Assembly (NCBI RefSeq): GCF_003045775.1
Contig: NZ_PXNS01000013.1
Coordinates: 1 to 64,000 of the forward strand
Origin: Halomonas litopenaei
Lineage (GTDB): Bacteria; Pseudomonadota; Gammaproteobacteria; Pseudomonadales; Halomonadaceae
Reading direction: 5' to 3'
Length of the DNA stretch: 64,000 nucleotides
Shown: piece after piece, positions 54,077 through 62,997 of the stretch
Position numbering within the stretch: the first letter of the stretch is position 1
Layout of the letters: each line of letters opens with the position of its first letter
The notes under the pieces: generated by a model
Database searches by the model: none
What the model was told of the DNA's origin: nothing
What the model saw: the letters and a program-made list of their open reading frames with translations, nothing else
Program-made: the position numbers and the translations under genes

Positions 54077-54783
54077 TGAGTGTCCTGCCACTGGTGCTGT
54101 TGCCGGGGACCCTTTGCGATGAACGGCTGTGGGCTCGAATGCTGTCGTTCATGCCTGACGCCGTCGAGGTGGTGACGCCCCGCTACGGCAAAGGCAGCAG
54201 CATGACCGAGGTGGTGGCATCGCTCAGAAAGGAGCTTCCGGCCCGATTTGCATTGGCCGGGTTTTCACTGGGCGGACTGGCGGCGTTAGAACTGGTGCGT
54301 CAGGCGCCTGAGTCAGTCGACCGTCTGGCGCTGATCTGCAGCCATGCCCAGGCCGATACTCCAGCAGGGAGCCAGGCTCGTCAGGACCAGCTTGAGCTGG
54401 CCAGGAGCCGTGGTCTCGAAGCGCTGGTCAGCGAGCAGTTTGTTCCTGCCGGCCTTCGCGCTTCGCATCCGGGATATTCAGAGAGTGAAAGGCTGATACG
54501 ACAGATGGCGATCGACACCGGCCTCCAAGGGTTTGAGCGGCAGACCTTGATGGCGATTACTCGAAGAGATCAGCACGACGTATTGGCAGCGTTTTCTCGT
54601 CCAACTCTGCTCTTGGCCAGTACAGGTGATGCATTGTGCTTGCCAGAGAAACCAACATCTGCCGACGCCGCGTCACCCACAAGTCGACTAGTGTGGGTGG
54701 AAGGCGCGAGCCACTACTTGCCATTGGAGCAGCCTGAAAGTGTCGCCGAGGGATTGGCTCGATGGCTACGCCAGGCTGAATGA
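54076..54783 (+). CDS. Alpha/beta hydrolase
   Basis: A 235-residue alpha/beta-fold hydrolase: LLPGTLCDERLW near the N-terminus (oxyanion region), nucleophile serine in AGFSLGGLAAL near residue 70, Asp near ASTGDALCLP and His in VEGASHYLPLEQP. It could hydrolyse an ester, lactone or C-C bond of the pathway intermediate. The start overlaps the aldolase stop (GATGA). Confidence 0.85.
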   Translation: MSVLPLVLLPGTLCDERLWARMLSFMPDAVEVVTPRYGKGSSMTEVVASLRKELPARFALAGFSLGGLAALELVRQAPESVDRLALICSHAQADTPAGSQARQDQLELARSRGLEALVSEQFVPAGLRASHPGYSESERLIRQMAIDTGLQGFERQTLMAITRRDQHDVLAAFSRPTLLLASTGDALCLPEKPTSADAASPTSRLVWVEGASHYLPLEQPESVAEGLARWLRQAE

Positions 54784-54880
54784 CATCACGCTGTCACCTC
54801 GCTTCCAGCGATATATCCCCCCAGGCAGTATTGCCGCCAGGTGGGAAGTTATAAATAGCTTACGCTTTACGGAGAAAATA

Positions 54881-55870
54881 ATGAATAAAATACTCACGTC
54901 AGTTCTCATGTCTTCCGTAATATTGGCCGCCTCGTCGGCCCATGCAGAAGTCATCAGAATCGCTCACGATAATCAGGCCGACACGCCTCTTCATAAGGCG
55001 CTGGTGAAATTCAAGGAGGATCTCGAAGCCGAAGAAGTGGATCTTGGCGTCGAGATATATGAGGGCGGTCAGCTTGGTGGTGTCGCCGAGGTGACCGACA
55101 TGGTGCAAAACAACAATATGCAGATGACTGCGGCAGCGTCTGTTCTGCTTGCACCCTATATTCCCGAGTTCAATGTGCTGGATCTGTTTTTCCTGTTCGA
55201 CGATGAAGAGCATGCCCATCGGGTGCTGGACAGTGAGGACGGTGGTGAAGCCTTGCTCGATGCGATGACGTCGCGGGGTTTGCATGGTCTGGGGTTTGGT
55301 GAGGTCGGGTTTCGTCATATCACCTCCAACCTCGGCCCCATCGATAGCGAGGAAGCGCTGGGTAATGTGCGCTTGCGCTCCGCCAACAACCCGATGCAGA
55401 TAGCTGCCTGGGAGGCAGTGGGGGCGACGCCAATTCCGCTGGCCTGGGGCGAAATTTATACGTCATTGCAGCAGAACCTGATCAATTCTCAGGAAAGCGC
55501 GGCGTTTTCGGTAAAGTCTCAGCGCTTTTATGAGGTTCAGAGCCATATGACGATGTCTGGCCACATCTACACCAACTTTGTCTGGTTCATGAACGCCGAA
55601 TTCTATGAGGGTCTGACGGAAGAGCAGCAGCAGGCCGTCGAGGTAGCGGCTGATCAGGCGATAGCGTATCAACGTGAACTGGCGATGGAAGCCAACAATC
55701 AGGTCATTGGCGAACTGGAAGAACTTGGTGTCGAGGTGTCAGAGATGCCTGATTCCTTGAAGGAAGTCATGGCCGAACGCATGAACGGCGCCGTGCGCGA
55801 GCAGCTTCGGGATCGTACAGGCCCTGAACTGTTCGAGCAGATGGTGGACGCTGTTGAACGCTTGCGGTAA
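54881..55870 (+). CDS. dctP: TRAP transporter substrate-binding protein
   Basis: A 329-residue DctP-type periplasmic protein. The signal peptide MNKILTSVLMSSVILAASSAHA is followed by EVIRIAHDNQADTPLHKALVKF. The conserved arginine that binds a carboxylate lies in the GNVRLRSANNPMQIAAWEAVG segment, so the ligand is probably an organic acid. GGAGAA precedes the ATG at 54881. Base composition is lower in GC than the flanking genes. Confidence 0.92.
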   Translation: MNKILTSVLMSSVILAASSAHAEVIRIAHDNQADTPLHKALVKFKEDLEAEEVDLGVEIYEGGQLGGVAEVTDMVQNNNMQMTAAASVLLAPYIPEFNVLDLFFLFDDEEHAHRVLDSEDGGEALLDAMTSRGLHGLGFGEVGFRHITSNLGPIDSEEALGNVRLRSANNPMQIAAWEAVGATPIPLAWGEIYTSLQQNLINSQESAAFSVKSQRFYEVQSHMTMSGHIYTNFVWFMNAEFYEGLTEEQQQAVEVAADQAIAYQRELAMEANNQVIGELEELGVEVSEMPDSLKEVMAERMNGAVREQLRDRTGPELFEQMVDAVERLR

Positions 55871-55883
55871 CTGCCGCCGACAT

Positions 55884-55927
55884 GCGGTCACGGTGTGACC
55901 GCTTCGGAGAAATGCCGTCATGACGGC
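55884..55927 (+). other. Two hairpins between dctP and dctQ
   Basis: GCGGTCAC-GGT-GTGACCGC (55884-55902) and the perfect palindrome GCCGTCATGACGGC (55914-55927) follow the dctP stop by 14 bp. They likely stabilise the dctP message relative to the permease genes. Confidence 0.65.
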
Positions 55928-56063
55928 TGGGTTTGATGGATCGGTTGCCGGTGGTGACAGGCGTCCTTGAACCGATGTCGAGCATCTGGTCCTGGGGCGC
56001 GGCGATAGATCGTTCAAGCCATGATTGTTGGTGTTTCTCTGTGCCGTCTTCAGGAGAATAAAG

Positions 56064-56573
56064 ATGAAGATCATGGCGTTGTTGCGTGCCTTCGACAGGC
56101 ACTTCGAGCCGGTGCTTATCGTCATCGGTGTAACACTTATCACTTTTTTTATTTCGCTGCAGATAGTGCTGCGTGTCTTCGACAATCCCATCAGCTGGGC
56201 CGAAGAACTCTCACGCTACCTGTTCGTCTGGGTAATCTATTTAAGTATCAGCTACGCCATTAAAGACGATCGACATATCAGGATAACCGCGGCCATCGCC
56301 TTGCTGCCGAAGAGGGGACAAGTGGCTTGTTTGATCCTGGCGGATATGATTTTTCTGGTGTACTCCGTCTTGGTGGTCTATTACGGCGCAAACATCATTG
56401 AGCGAAGCCTCGAGCTGGGCCAGATATCCTCCGGGCTCGAGATCCCTGTCGCCATTCTGTACGGGTCCATTGTTCTCGGTGGTGCCTTGAACGTGATCCG
56501 GCTGCTGCAGAAGATTTCCCAACGTCTCAAGGAACGGCACGCTTCGCCCACCACGGAAGGAGCCTTGTCATGA
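56064..56573 (+). CDS. dctQ: TRAP transporter small permease
   Basis: A 169-residue four-helix DctQ subunit: LITFFISLQIVLRVFDNPISWAEELSRYLFVWVIYLSISYAIKDDRHIRI is the family core. The ATG at 56064 follows GGAG by 7 nt; an in-frame start at 56025 is less likely. It overlaps dctM by ATGA. Confidence 0.92.
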   Translation: MKIMALLRAFDRHFEPVLIVIGVTLITFFISLQIVLRVFDNPISWAEELSRYLFVWVIYLSISYAIKDDRHIRITAAIALLPKRGQVACLILADMIFLVYSVLVVYYGANIIERSLELGQISSGLEIPVAILYGSIVLGGALNVIRLLQKISQRLKERHASPTTEGALS

Positions 56574-57853
56574 CGGCCACCTTGCTGTTCGGTTCATTTC
56601 TGGGATTGCTGGTGGTGGGGGTTCCCATCGGTATCGCGCTTGCGGTTGCCAGCCTTATCGTGATCTATAGCCTGCCGTTTCTTAATCCGGATTTTCTTTT
56701 TCAGGGGCTGGTGTATGGGTTGAACTCTTTTCCTCTGCTTGCCGTCATCCTGTTTACCCTGGCCGGAAACATCATGAGCCGTGGCGGTATCGCCAATCGT
56801 CTGATTCGTGTTGCGGAGCTGTTTCTGGGGCGGGTGACGGGAGGCTTGGGTATCGTTGCCATCGTGGCCTGCATGGTGGTTGCCTCAATTTCGGGTACAG
56901 GCTCGGCGACGGTAGCGGCGATCGGACTTGCCATGATTCCTGCCATGGTTCAGAAGGGATACGACCGTGCCTTCTCTGGCGCTATTGTCGCTTCTGCCGG
57001 GGGGATTGGTGTCATCATTCCTCCTAGTGTGGTGATGATCGTTTATGCCATCACCGCGCAGGTATCGGTGACCGATATGTTCCTGGCGGGGATTCTGCCT
57101 GGCATCATCATCGGCGTAGCGCTGATGGTCTATACCTATATCCAGTCCAGGCGTCATGGCTACCAGGGGTCGGATACCAAGTTTTCCAAAGCGGAAGCGC
57201 TGCAGATTCTCCAGCAGGGCATATTGCCCCTGCTGATGCCGTTCATCATCCTTGGCGGTATCTATTCCGGCCTGTTTACACCCACCGAGTCCGCTGCCGT
57301 TGGCGTGGTTTACGGACTGGTGCTCGGAGTGTTCGTCTATCGCGAGATAAAGCCACAGGATCTCTACGGAATCATCCTACAGTCGGCGCTGCTGGTGGGT
57401 GCCGTGCTGGTGATCGTTGGCGCCTCGACGGCCTTCGGTCGAATCCTCACCATCGAGAGAGTCCCGACCGACATTGCCAACTGGGTGCTCGGCGTTACGG
57501 ATAGCAAGGTTCTGATACTACTGGCTATCCTCATGCTGCTATTGGTGGTGGGCACCTTTATGGAAACGCTGGCGGCGATTGTCATCCTGACGCCGCTGCT
57601 GCTTCCTATTGTCACGTCGCTAGGGATGTCGCCGGTGCATTTTGGTGTCGTGATGATCGTCAACCTGGCCATCGGATTCGTCACCCCGCCACTGGGGGCG
57701 AACCTCTTCATGGCCTCTCAGGTCGGCCAGGTAGAGATCGAGAAACTGTCCCGTGCGGTGATTGGTTTCATCTTTGCCATGATCATTGCGCTGTTGATCA
57801 TCACCTTCGTGCCGTGGTTCTCGCTGGTCATACCGGAGCTGAGGACTGGTTAG
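56570..57853 (+). CDS. dctM: TRAP transporter large permease
   Basis: A 427-residue DctM subunit with about 12 helices, which imports the ligand with sodium: ARGGIANRLIR-type MSRGGIANRLIRVAELFLG, ISGTGSATVAAIGLAMIPAM, ASAGGIGVIIPPSVVMIVYA, and FVTPPLGANLFMASQVG. Last gene of the cluster, converging on the LysR gene with a 21-bp gap and no visible terminator. Confidence 0.94.
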   Translation: MTATLLFGSFLGLLVVGVPIGIALAVASLIVIYSLPFLNPDFLFQGLVYGLNSFPLLAVILFTLAGNIMSRGGIANRLIRVAELFLGRVTGGLGIVAIVACMVVASISGTGSATVAAIGLAMIPAMVQKGYDRAFSGAIVASAGGIGVIIPPSVVMIVYAITAQVSVTDMFLAGILPGIIIGVALMVYTYIQSRRHGYQGSDTKFSKAEALQILQQGILPLLMPFIILGGIYSGLFTPTESAAVGVVYGLVLGVFVYREIKPQDLYGIILQSALLVGAVLVIVGASTAFGRILTIERVPTDIANWVLGVTDSKVLILLAILMLLLVVGTFMETLAAIVILTPLLLPIVTSLGMSPVHFGVVMIVNLAIGFVTPPLGANLFMASQVGQVEIEKLSRAVIGFIFAMIIALLIITFVPWFSLVIPELRTG

Positions 57854-57874
57854 TCGACTGGCTGAGCGTCAACG

Positions 57875-58801
57875 CTATGTCGTGCCAGGCCTATCCTGCC
57901 CGGCCTGCACCTCGGCAAACCGATGACGAAAGCGCTGAACAAACTCCTCGGCCAGCCGCGACAGCGGCTGGTCCCGGGGTGTCAGCAGGTAGAAGGTCTC
58001 GGTCAGGGGCTCTTGCAGCGGTAGCGCAATGCTGTCGCTGCCGCCCATGGCGCGGGCGTTGAGGGCGTCGACGATGGCGATGCCGGCGCCCTGGCCAACC
58101 AGCCGGGTCGCCTGCAGCGCCAGCGACACCTCCAGCCGCGAGCGCGGCGCGACGCCTCGCTCGGCCAGGGCACGCTCCAGCGTCTGGCGGCTGGGGTCTC
58201 CCGGTTCATAGTGGATCAGCGTCTGGCCATCGAGGTCCTCAACGGCGATGCTTTCGTGCCCTGCCAGCGGATGATCCCGGGGCAGCAGGCAGACGCTATC
58301 GAGCGTGAAGGCTGACGCACCGAGGCGTTCGTCCTGGCCTCCCAGCAGGGAAAAACCGATCTCCGAGCGCTGGGTGACCACGTCTTCCACCACCTGCTCG
58401 GAGCGGTAGGTGGACAACCGCAGGTGCTGGTCCGGGTGATCCTTGGCCATCCCGGCGATGACGTCCGGGACAAAGGTCAGGCCGAGCAGCGGCATGGCGC
58501 TGATGCCGAGCCCGCCAAGCTCGCGCTGGCGAATCCGCCGGGCGCTGTCTCTAAGGTGCTCGAGTCCCTGCCACAGGCGCTGCTGTTCGCGATAGAACAG
58601 GCGCGCCTCCGGCGTCGGCACCAGACGTCCCTTGATCCGCGAGAACAGCGCAAAGCCGAGGTCATGTTCGAGCTGCTTCAACAGCCGAGTGACGCCTGGC
58701 TGGGCGATGCGCATGCGGCTGGCGGCGGCGGTGACGCTGCCGCTGTCCATGGTGTGCTGAAAGGCCTGCAACTGGCGGTCACTGAGCCGGGGGCTGTCCA
58801 T
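57875..58801 (-). CDS. LysR family transcriptional regulator
   Basis: A 308-residue LysR regulator: MDSPRLSDRQLQAFQHTMDSGSVTAAASRMRIAQPGVTRLLKQLEHDLG, effector domain from residue 90 (LGISAMPLLGLTFVPDVIAGMAKDHP). The ATG at 58801 begins at the usual distance from the helix-turn-helix. It is divergent from the dehydrogenase genes 190 bp away and probably regulates them; this sub-group (OccR/NocR-like) often controls opine or amino acid use. Confidence 0.88.
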   Translation of the reverse strand: MDSPRLSDRQLQAFQHTMDSGSVTAAASRMRIAQPGVTRLLKQLEHDLGFALFSRIKGRLVPTPEARLFYREQQRLWQGLEHLRDSARRIRQRELGGLGISAMPLLGLTFVPDVIAGMAKDHPDQHLRLSTYRSEQVVEDVVTQRSEIGFSLLGGQDERLGASAFTLDSVCLLPRDHPLAGHESIAVEDLDGQTLIHYEPGDPSRQTLERALAERGVAPRSRLEVSLALQATRLVGQGAGIAIVDALNARAMGGSDSIALPLQEPLTETFYLLTPRDQPLSRLAEEFVQRFRHRFAEVQAGQDRPGTT

Positions 58802-58991
58802 CGCTGTCCTCCATCGAAACCTCCACTGAACCCATCCATCAGCCCCACCCATCAGCCCTGCATCCAGCCCTGCATCGAAAGGGACCATAACATCAGGGTA
58901 TGGGTTTGCCATTGATTGGTATTGGATCGTATGGGATGTGGCTTCTATCGTCGAGTCATCGGCAATCGACGGCTAGGGGATCGAGGCTTCC

Positions 58992-60107
58992 ATGGCACAC
59001 GAGGTGATGATCATTGGCGGGGGTGTGGTGGGCATGGCGGTGGCCTACGGGCTTGCGCGCCGTGGCCGTCGCGTCTGCGTTCTCGATGAGCACGATACCG
59101 CGCTCAAGGCCTCCCGGGGCAACGCGGGCCTGGTCTGGGTTCAGGGCAAGGGCGCCGGCATGCCCGCCTACGCGGCGATGTCGCTGGCCTCGAGTCGAGC
59201 CTGGCCGAGATTCGCCAGCGAGCTTGGCGAGCGCACCGGCGTGGATCTGGAATTCGAGCAGCCCGGAGGCGTCGATCTGTGTCTTGACGACAACGAGGTG
59301 CGCAGCCGTTGCGCCGAGTACCAGGCACTGTACGACGTGCCCTGGGCGCGTGAGGCTGGCGTGCGCTGGGAGTACCTGGAGGGCGAGCGGCTACAACGGC
59401 TGCTGCCGGGCCTTGGCGGCGACGTCCCGGGGGGCATCTGGACACCCCACGACGGCCACTGCAATCCGCTGTTTTTGCTGCGCGCACTCTACAGTGCCTG
59501 CCAGGCGCTCGGCGTGGACGTACGGCCTCATCATCCGGTCGCCTCGATCGACCCCGGCGAGGCGGGCTTTGTTGCCCATACCGCCCGTGGCGCCGTGCGT
59601 GCCGAACGGCTGGTACTGGCCTGCGGACTGGGGGCGGCGCGGCTGGCACCGCCGCTCGGGCTCTGCGGTCGGGTCACGCCGGTGCGTGGCCAGGTGCTGG
59701 TCAGCGAGCGTCTGCCCGCCGCCGGCCGCCTGCCGACACCGCAGATTCGCCAGACGGCGAGCGGCGGCTACCTGATCGGCGACGTGCTTGAGCACGTTGG
59801 CCACGACACCCGGGTCACCCTCGATACCCTGCACGCCCTGGCGCGGCGGGCGGTGACCATCTATCCCGATCTGGCGTCGGCGCGGCTGGTGCGCAGCTGG
59901 GCGGCGCTGAGGATCATGACGCCGGACGGCTGCCCCGTCTACGAGGCCTCGCAGCGCTATCCCGGGGCCTACAACCTGAGCTGCCACAGCGGCATCACCC
60001 TGGCCGCCTTTCACGCCGATGACCTGGCCGCAGCGCTGGACGATGATCGGCTCACCGAGCGCTATCCGCTCTTCTCGGGAGGACGCTTCGATGTTCAAGC
60101 GGCATGA
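58992..60107 (+). CDS. FAD-dependent amino acid/opine dehydrogenase, DadA-like subunit
   Basis: A 371-residue DAO-family flavoprotein: MAHEVMIIGGGVVGMAVAYGLARRG at the start, RGNAGLVWVQGKGAGMPAYAAMS, and RSWAALRIMTPDGCPVYEASQRYPGAYNLSCHSGITLAA at the FAD-closing end. With the next two genes it forms the beta-gamma-alpha plan of octopine/nopaline oxidases and D-hydroxyproline dehydrogenase. It should oxidise the C-N bond of an N-substituted or cyclic D-amino acid. GAGG precedes the ATG. Confidence 0.88.
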   Translation: MAHEVMIIGGGVVGMAVAYGLARRGRRVCVLDEHDTALKASRGNAGLVWVQGKGAGMPAYAAMSLASSRAWPRFASELGERTGVDLEFEQPGGVDLCLDDNEVRSRCAEYQALYDVPWAREAGVRWEYLEGERLQRLLPGLGGDVPGGIWTPHDGHCNPLFLLRALYSACQALGVDVRPHHPVASIDPGEAGFVAHTARGAVRAERLVLACGLGAARLAPPLGLCGRVTPVRGQVLVSERLPAAGRLPTPQIRQTASGGYLIGDVLEHVGHDTRVTLDTLHALARRAVTIYPDLASARLVRSWAALRIMTPDGCPVYEASQRYPGAYNLSCHSGITLAAFHADDLAAALDDDRLTERYPLFSGGRFDVQAA

Positions 60108-60456
60108 AAGGGCCACGGCCACGCCCGAGGTCACCATCACCATCGACGGCGCACCATACCAGGTGCCCTCGACGCTTAGCGTGGCGGCCGCGGTGCTGAT
60201 GCACCAGGGCGCTGCTGGCTACCGCCGACATGCCGCCGGTGGCCATCGCGCGCCGCTGTGCATGATGGGGGTCTGCCACGACTGCCTGATCACCATCGAC
60301 GATGCCCCCAATCGACAGGGCTGCCTGGTCACGGTGGAGCAGGGCATGCGGGTACGCCGCCAGCTCGACGAGGCGGCCGCGACCGCCACCCGGTGGGACA
60401 CCGCCAACCATGCCAGTGGTGACGAGCAGAGGGGGCGCGACGATGCAGACCTGTGA
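60091..60456 (+). CDS. (2Fe-2S) ferredoxin-like dehydrogenase subunit
   Basis: A 121-residue small subunit with cysteine pattern C-x4-C-x2-C-x11-C (CMMGVCHDC ... GCLV) in a plant-type ferredoxin fold. It passes electrons between the two flavin subunits. It starts 17 bp inside the previous gene and ends 14 bp inside the next, so the three are co-translated. Confidence 0.88.
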   Translation: MFKRHERATATPEVTITIDGAPYQVPSTLSVAAAVLMHQGAAGYRRHAAGGHRAPLCMMGVCHDCLITIDDAPNRQGCLVTVEQGMRVRRQLDEAAATATRWDTANHASGDEQRGRDDADL

Positions 60457-62056
60457 GCCGAGGGAGACCGTCGGCACCGACGGCAGCAAGGAGCGGGCCC
60501 GGGTGGTGGTGCTCGGCGCCGGCCCGGCCGGCATGGCGGCGGCCCTGAGACTGGCCGAGGCCGGCCTGCGCGCGCTGGTGCTGGACCAGGCCAGGGCGCC
60601 GGGCGGGCAGATCTATCGCGATCTCGACCAGCCCCAGCTCGACGCCGCCGTCATGGGCAAGGACTACCATCGCGGTCGGGCCCTGGTCGGCGCCTTCCTG
60701 GACGCCGCCAGGCGGGGGGAGATCGACTATCGCCCAGGCACGCGGGTGTGGTGGATCGAGGCGCTGGATGACGCCCTGAACGACGCCCTGAACGACGGCC
60801 TGAACGACGCCCATCGCCTGGGCGTGCGGGGGCACGATGGCATCAGCCGGGAACTGGTTGCGGAGCGTCTGATCATCGCCACCGGCGCCATGGAGCGGGG
60901 CTGGCCCTTCCCCGGCTGGCAGCTACCTGGGGTGATGCAGGCCGGCGCCGCCCAGATCCTGATGAAGCAGGGCGCGCTGCTGACCGAGGGGCCGCCGGTG
61001 CTGGCGGGCAACGGGCCACTGCTGTACCTGCTGGCCTGGCAGTACCTCAACGCCGGCTGCCCGCCCCGGATGATCCTCGATACGGCGCCGAACCTGGGAC
61101 TGGCGCGGACCCTGCGTCACCCGCTCAGGGCCTGGCGGGCGCGCGGCTACCTCGCCAAGGGCGCTCGCATGCTGGCGACGTTGAGGCGCGCTGGGGTGCC
61201 GGTCGTACGTGGCGTCCAGTCGCTGGCCGCCGAGGGCGACCAGCGCTTGACCGGGGTGCGCTATCGCCGGCGTGGAGATGACCAAGAGCACAAGCTCAAG
61301 ACCGATTGGCTGTTGACCCATATGGGGGTGGTGCCCGAGCCGCAGCTCCCCCGAGGACTGGGCATCGAGCACCGCTGGCAGGAGGCGCAGCAGGCGTTCG
61401 TGCCTGATCGTCGCGACGATCTTTCGGTGCGCCCGGGGGTGTGGCTGGCCGGTGACGGCGGCGGCATCGGCGGCGCCATGAACGCCGAACGCGAAGGGCG
61501 ACTGGCGGCGCTGGCCGTGCTGGATGAGCTGATGGCTGACCTGATGGATAAGCCGCAGGACACGACAGCCAACGCGAAAGGCGCCGCGGCGCCGCGACCA
61601 GACGCCGATAATCGCCGGGCGGTCGCCAGGGATAGCGCCAGGGAGAGCGCCAGGGCGATCGCCAGGGAAAGCGCCGCGCTGAGGCGTCGGCGCCGCCTGG
61701 ATCTGTCCGGTCGACGTCTGCTGGATGCGCTGTTCACCCCACCGGCGGACTGGGTCGAGCGACAGCCCGGCGAGACCCTGATCTGTCGCTGCGAAGGGGT
61801 GAGCCAGGCCCAGCTCAAGGCAGCGCTGGGAGCGGGGCCTGCCGGGCCCAACCAGCTCAAGGCCTTCACCCGCTGTGGCATGGGCCCCTGCCAGGGACGG
61901 CTATGCGGCACCAATGTGTCGCGGTTGATGGCCCGCGAGCAGGGCCGCGACATGGACGAGGTCGGCTACTACCGCATTCGCCCTCCGTTGACCTCCATCA
62001 CGCTGGGCGAGCTGGCACTGGCGCCCTCCGATCACCTGACCACACAATCACAATAG
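60443..62056 (+). CDS. FAD/NAD(P)-binding dehydrogenase subunit with BFD-type [2Fe-2S] domain
   Basis: A 537-residue protein: VVVLGAGPAGMAAALRLAEAG (FAD), LIIATGAMERGWPFPGWQLPGVM, GVWLAGDGGGIGGAMNAEREG, then a C-terminal BFD-like cluster with CRCEG and RCGMGPCQGRLC. This is the OoxA/HcnB/LhpF-type alpha subunit. Two linkers contain 12-bp tandem repeats (DALN units near residue 112; ARDSARES-type units near residue 395), making it longer than usual relatives (about 460-480). Confidence 0.88.
   Translation: MQTCEPRETVGTDGSKERARVVVLGAGPAGMAAALRLAEAGLRALVLDQARAPGGQIYRDLDQPQLDAAVMGKDYHRGRALVGAFLDAARRGEIDYRPGTRVWWIEALDDALNDALNDGLNDAHRLGVRGHDGISRELVAERLIIATGAMERGWPFPGWQLPGVMQAGAAQILMKQGALLTEGPPVLAGNGPLLYLLAWQYLNAGCPPRMILDTAPNLGLARTLRHPLRAWRARGYLAKGARMLATLRRAGVPVVRGVQSLAAEGDQRLTGVRYRRRGDDQEHKLKTDWLLTHMGVVPEPQLPRGLGIEHRWQEAQQAFVPDRRDDLSVRPGVWLAGDGGGIGGAMNAEREGRLAALAVLDELMADLMDKPQDTTANAKGAAAPRPDADNRRAVARDSARESARAIARESAALRRRRRLDLSGRRLLDALFTPPADWVERQPGETLICRCEGVSQAQLKAALGAGPAGPNQLKAFTRCGMGPCQGRLCGTNVSRLMAREQGRDMDEVGYYRIRPPLTSITLGELALAPSDHLTTQSQ
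60770..60811 (+). repeat. 12-bp tandem repeat coding DALN units
   Basis: GACGCCCTGAAC twice, GACGGCCTGAAC once, then GACGCC: three and a half in-frame 12-bp units in the alpha-subunit gene. Confidence 0.8.
61625..61672 (+). repeat. 12-bp tandem repeat coding ARDS/ARES units
   Basis: Four 12-bp units beginning GCCAGGG at 61625, 61637, 61649 and 61661 encode a charged linker before the BFD domain of the alpha subunit. Confidence 0.8.
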
Positions 62057-62070
62057 AGCGAGAAACGACC

Positions 62071-62844
62071 ATGAAAATTAACGCTTTGCTGTCTGCCTCC
62101 CTTGGCCTGGCGATGGCCCTTGCTGGCGCCGGCGCCGCTGTTGCCACCACCGCCCAGGCCGACGATCGTCCGCTGCGCATCGGTGTCGACGTGCCCTATC
62201 CGCCGTACCAGGAAAAGCTGCCCGACGGCAGCCTGACCGGCTTCGAGGTCGAGCTGGTCGAGGCCGCCTGCGAGCGCATGCAGCGCCAGTGCGAGTGGGT
62301 CGAGCAGGGCTGGGACGGCATCATCCCGGGGCTGCTGGCGCGCAAGTATGATCTGATCGCCTCGGCCATGAACATCACCGACGAACGCGCGAAACAGGTG
62401 CTGTTCTCCGATCCCTACTATCAGGTGCCCTCGGTGTGGGTCGGCCAGGCCGACGCGGAGATCGATCCCGAAGGCGACCTGTCGGAGATGACCATCGGTG
62501 TGCAGCAGGGCACCATCCAGGACGAGTACGTGACCACCTACCACGGCGAGGCGGACATTCGTCGCTACTCGGACTCCGGCGGCGTGGTCAACGACATGTT
62601 CACCGGTCGGCTGGACCTGGTCTTTACCGCCTTCCCGTTGGCCCAGGAGCGGCTGTTCAGTGATGAGCGTTTTGCGCGCAAGGGCGAGCTGGTGACCGGC
62701 CCCGAGTCGATCTACGGGCCCGGCGTCGGCGCCGCCTTCCGCCAGCGCGATCGCGAACTGGCCATCGCGTTCAGCGAGGCCATCCAGGGGCTCAAGGACG
62801 ACGGTGACTACCAGGCGCTGTGGGCACGCTACTTCGAGAAATAG
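62071..62844 (+). CDS. ABC transporter substrate-binding protein (amino acid/opine type)
   Basis: A 257-residue family 3 periplasmic binding protein: signal peptide ending near ATTAQA, then LRIGVDVPYPPYQEKLPDGSLTGFEVEL and DLIASAMNITDERAKQVLFSDPYY, the segments that clamp an alpha-amino acid. It resembles lysine/arginine/ornithine and octopine binding proteins. No permease or ATPase lies in the window. It directly follows the dehydrogenase genes, so its ligand is probably their substrate. Confidence 0.9.
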   Translation: MKINALLSASLGLAMALAGAGAAVATTAQADDRPLRIGVDVPYPPYQEKLPDGSLTGFEVELVEAACERMQRQCEWVEQGWDGIIPGLLARKYDLIASAMNITDERAKQVLFSDPYYQVPSVWVGQADAEIDPEGDLSEMTIGVQQGTIQDEYVTTYHGEADIRRYSDSGGVVNDMFTGRLDLVFTAFPLAQERLFSDERFARKGELVTGPESIYGPGVGAAFRQRDRELAIAFSEAIQGLKDDGDYQALWARYFEK

Positions 62845-62919
62845 CACCGGCGGAGTCGACCTCCCGCGGGGGGAAGACGAGAGGCGTGAAAGCCCGCTAT
62901 GTAAGGAGCCCACCATGCG

Positions 62920-62944
62920 ACGAGCCCTCCATCGGAGGGCTCGT
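62920..62944 (+). terminator. Hairpin after the binding-protein gene
   Basis: ACGAGCCCTCC / GGAGGGCTCGT form a perfect 11-bp stem with a 3-nt loop 75 bp after the stop. T-run absent (TGGTGT follows). Confidence 0.65.
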
Positions 62945-62997
62945 TGGTGTCGGGGGTTCGGCCATTTACGCCGTCGGCGGCACGGTGCAATAGGCGG

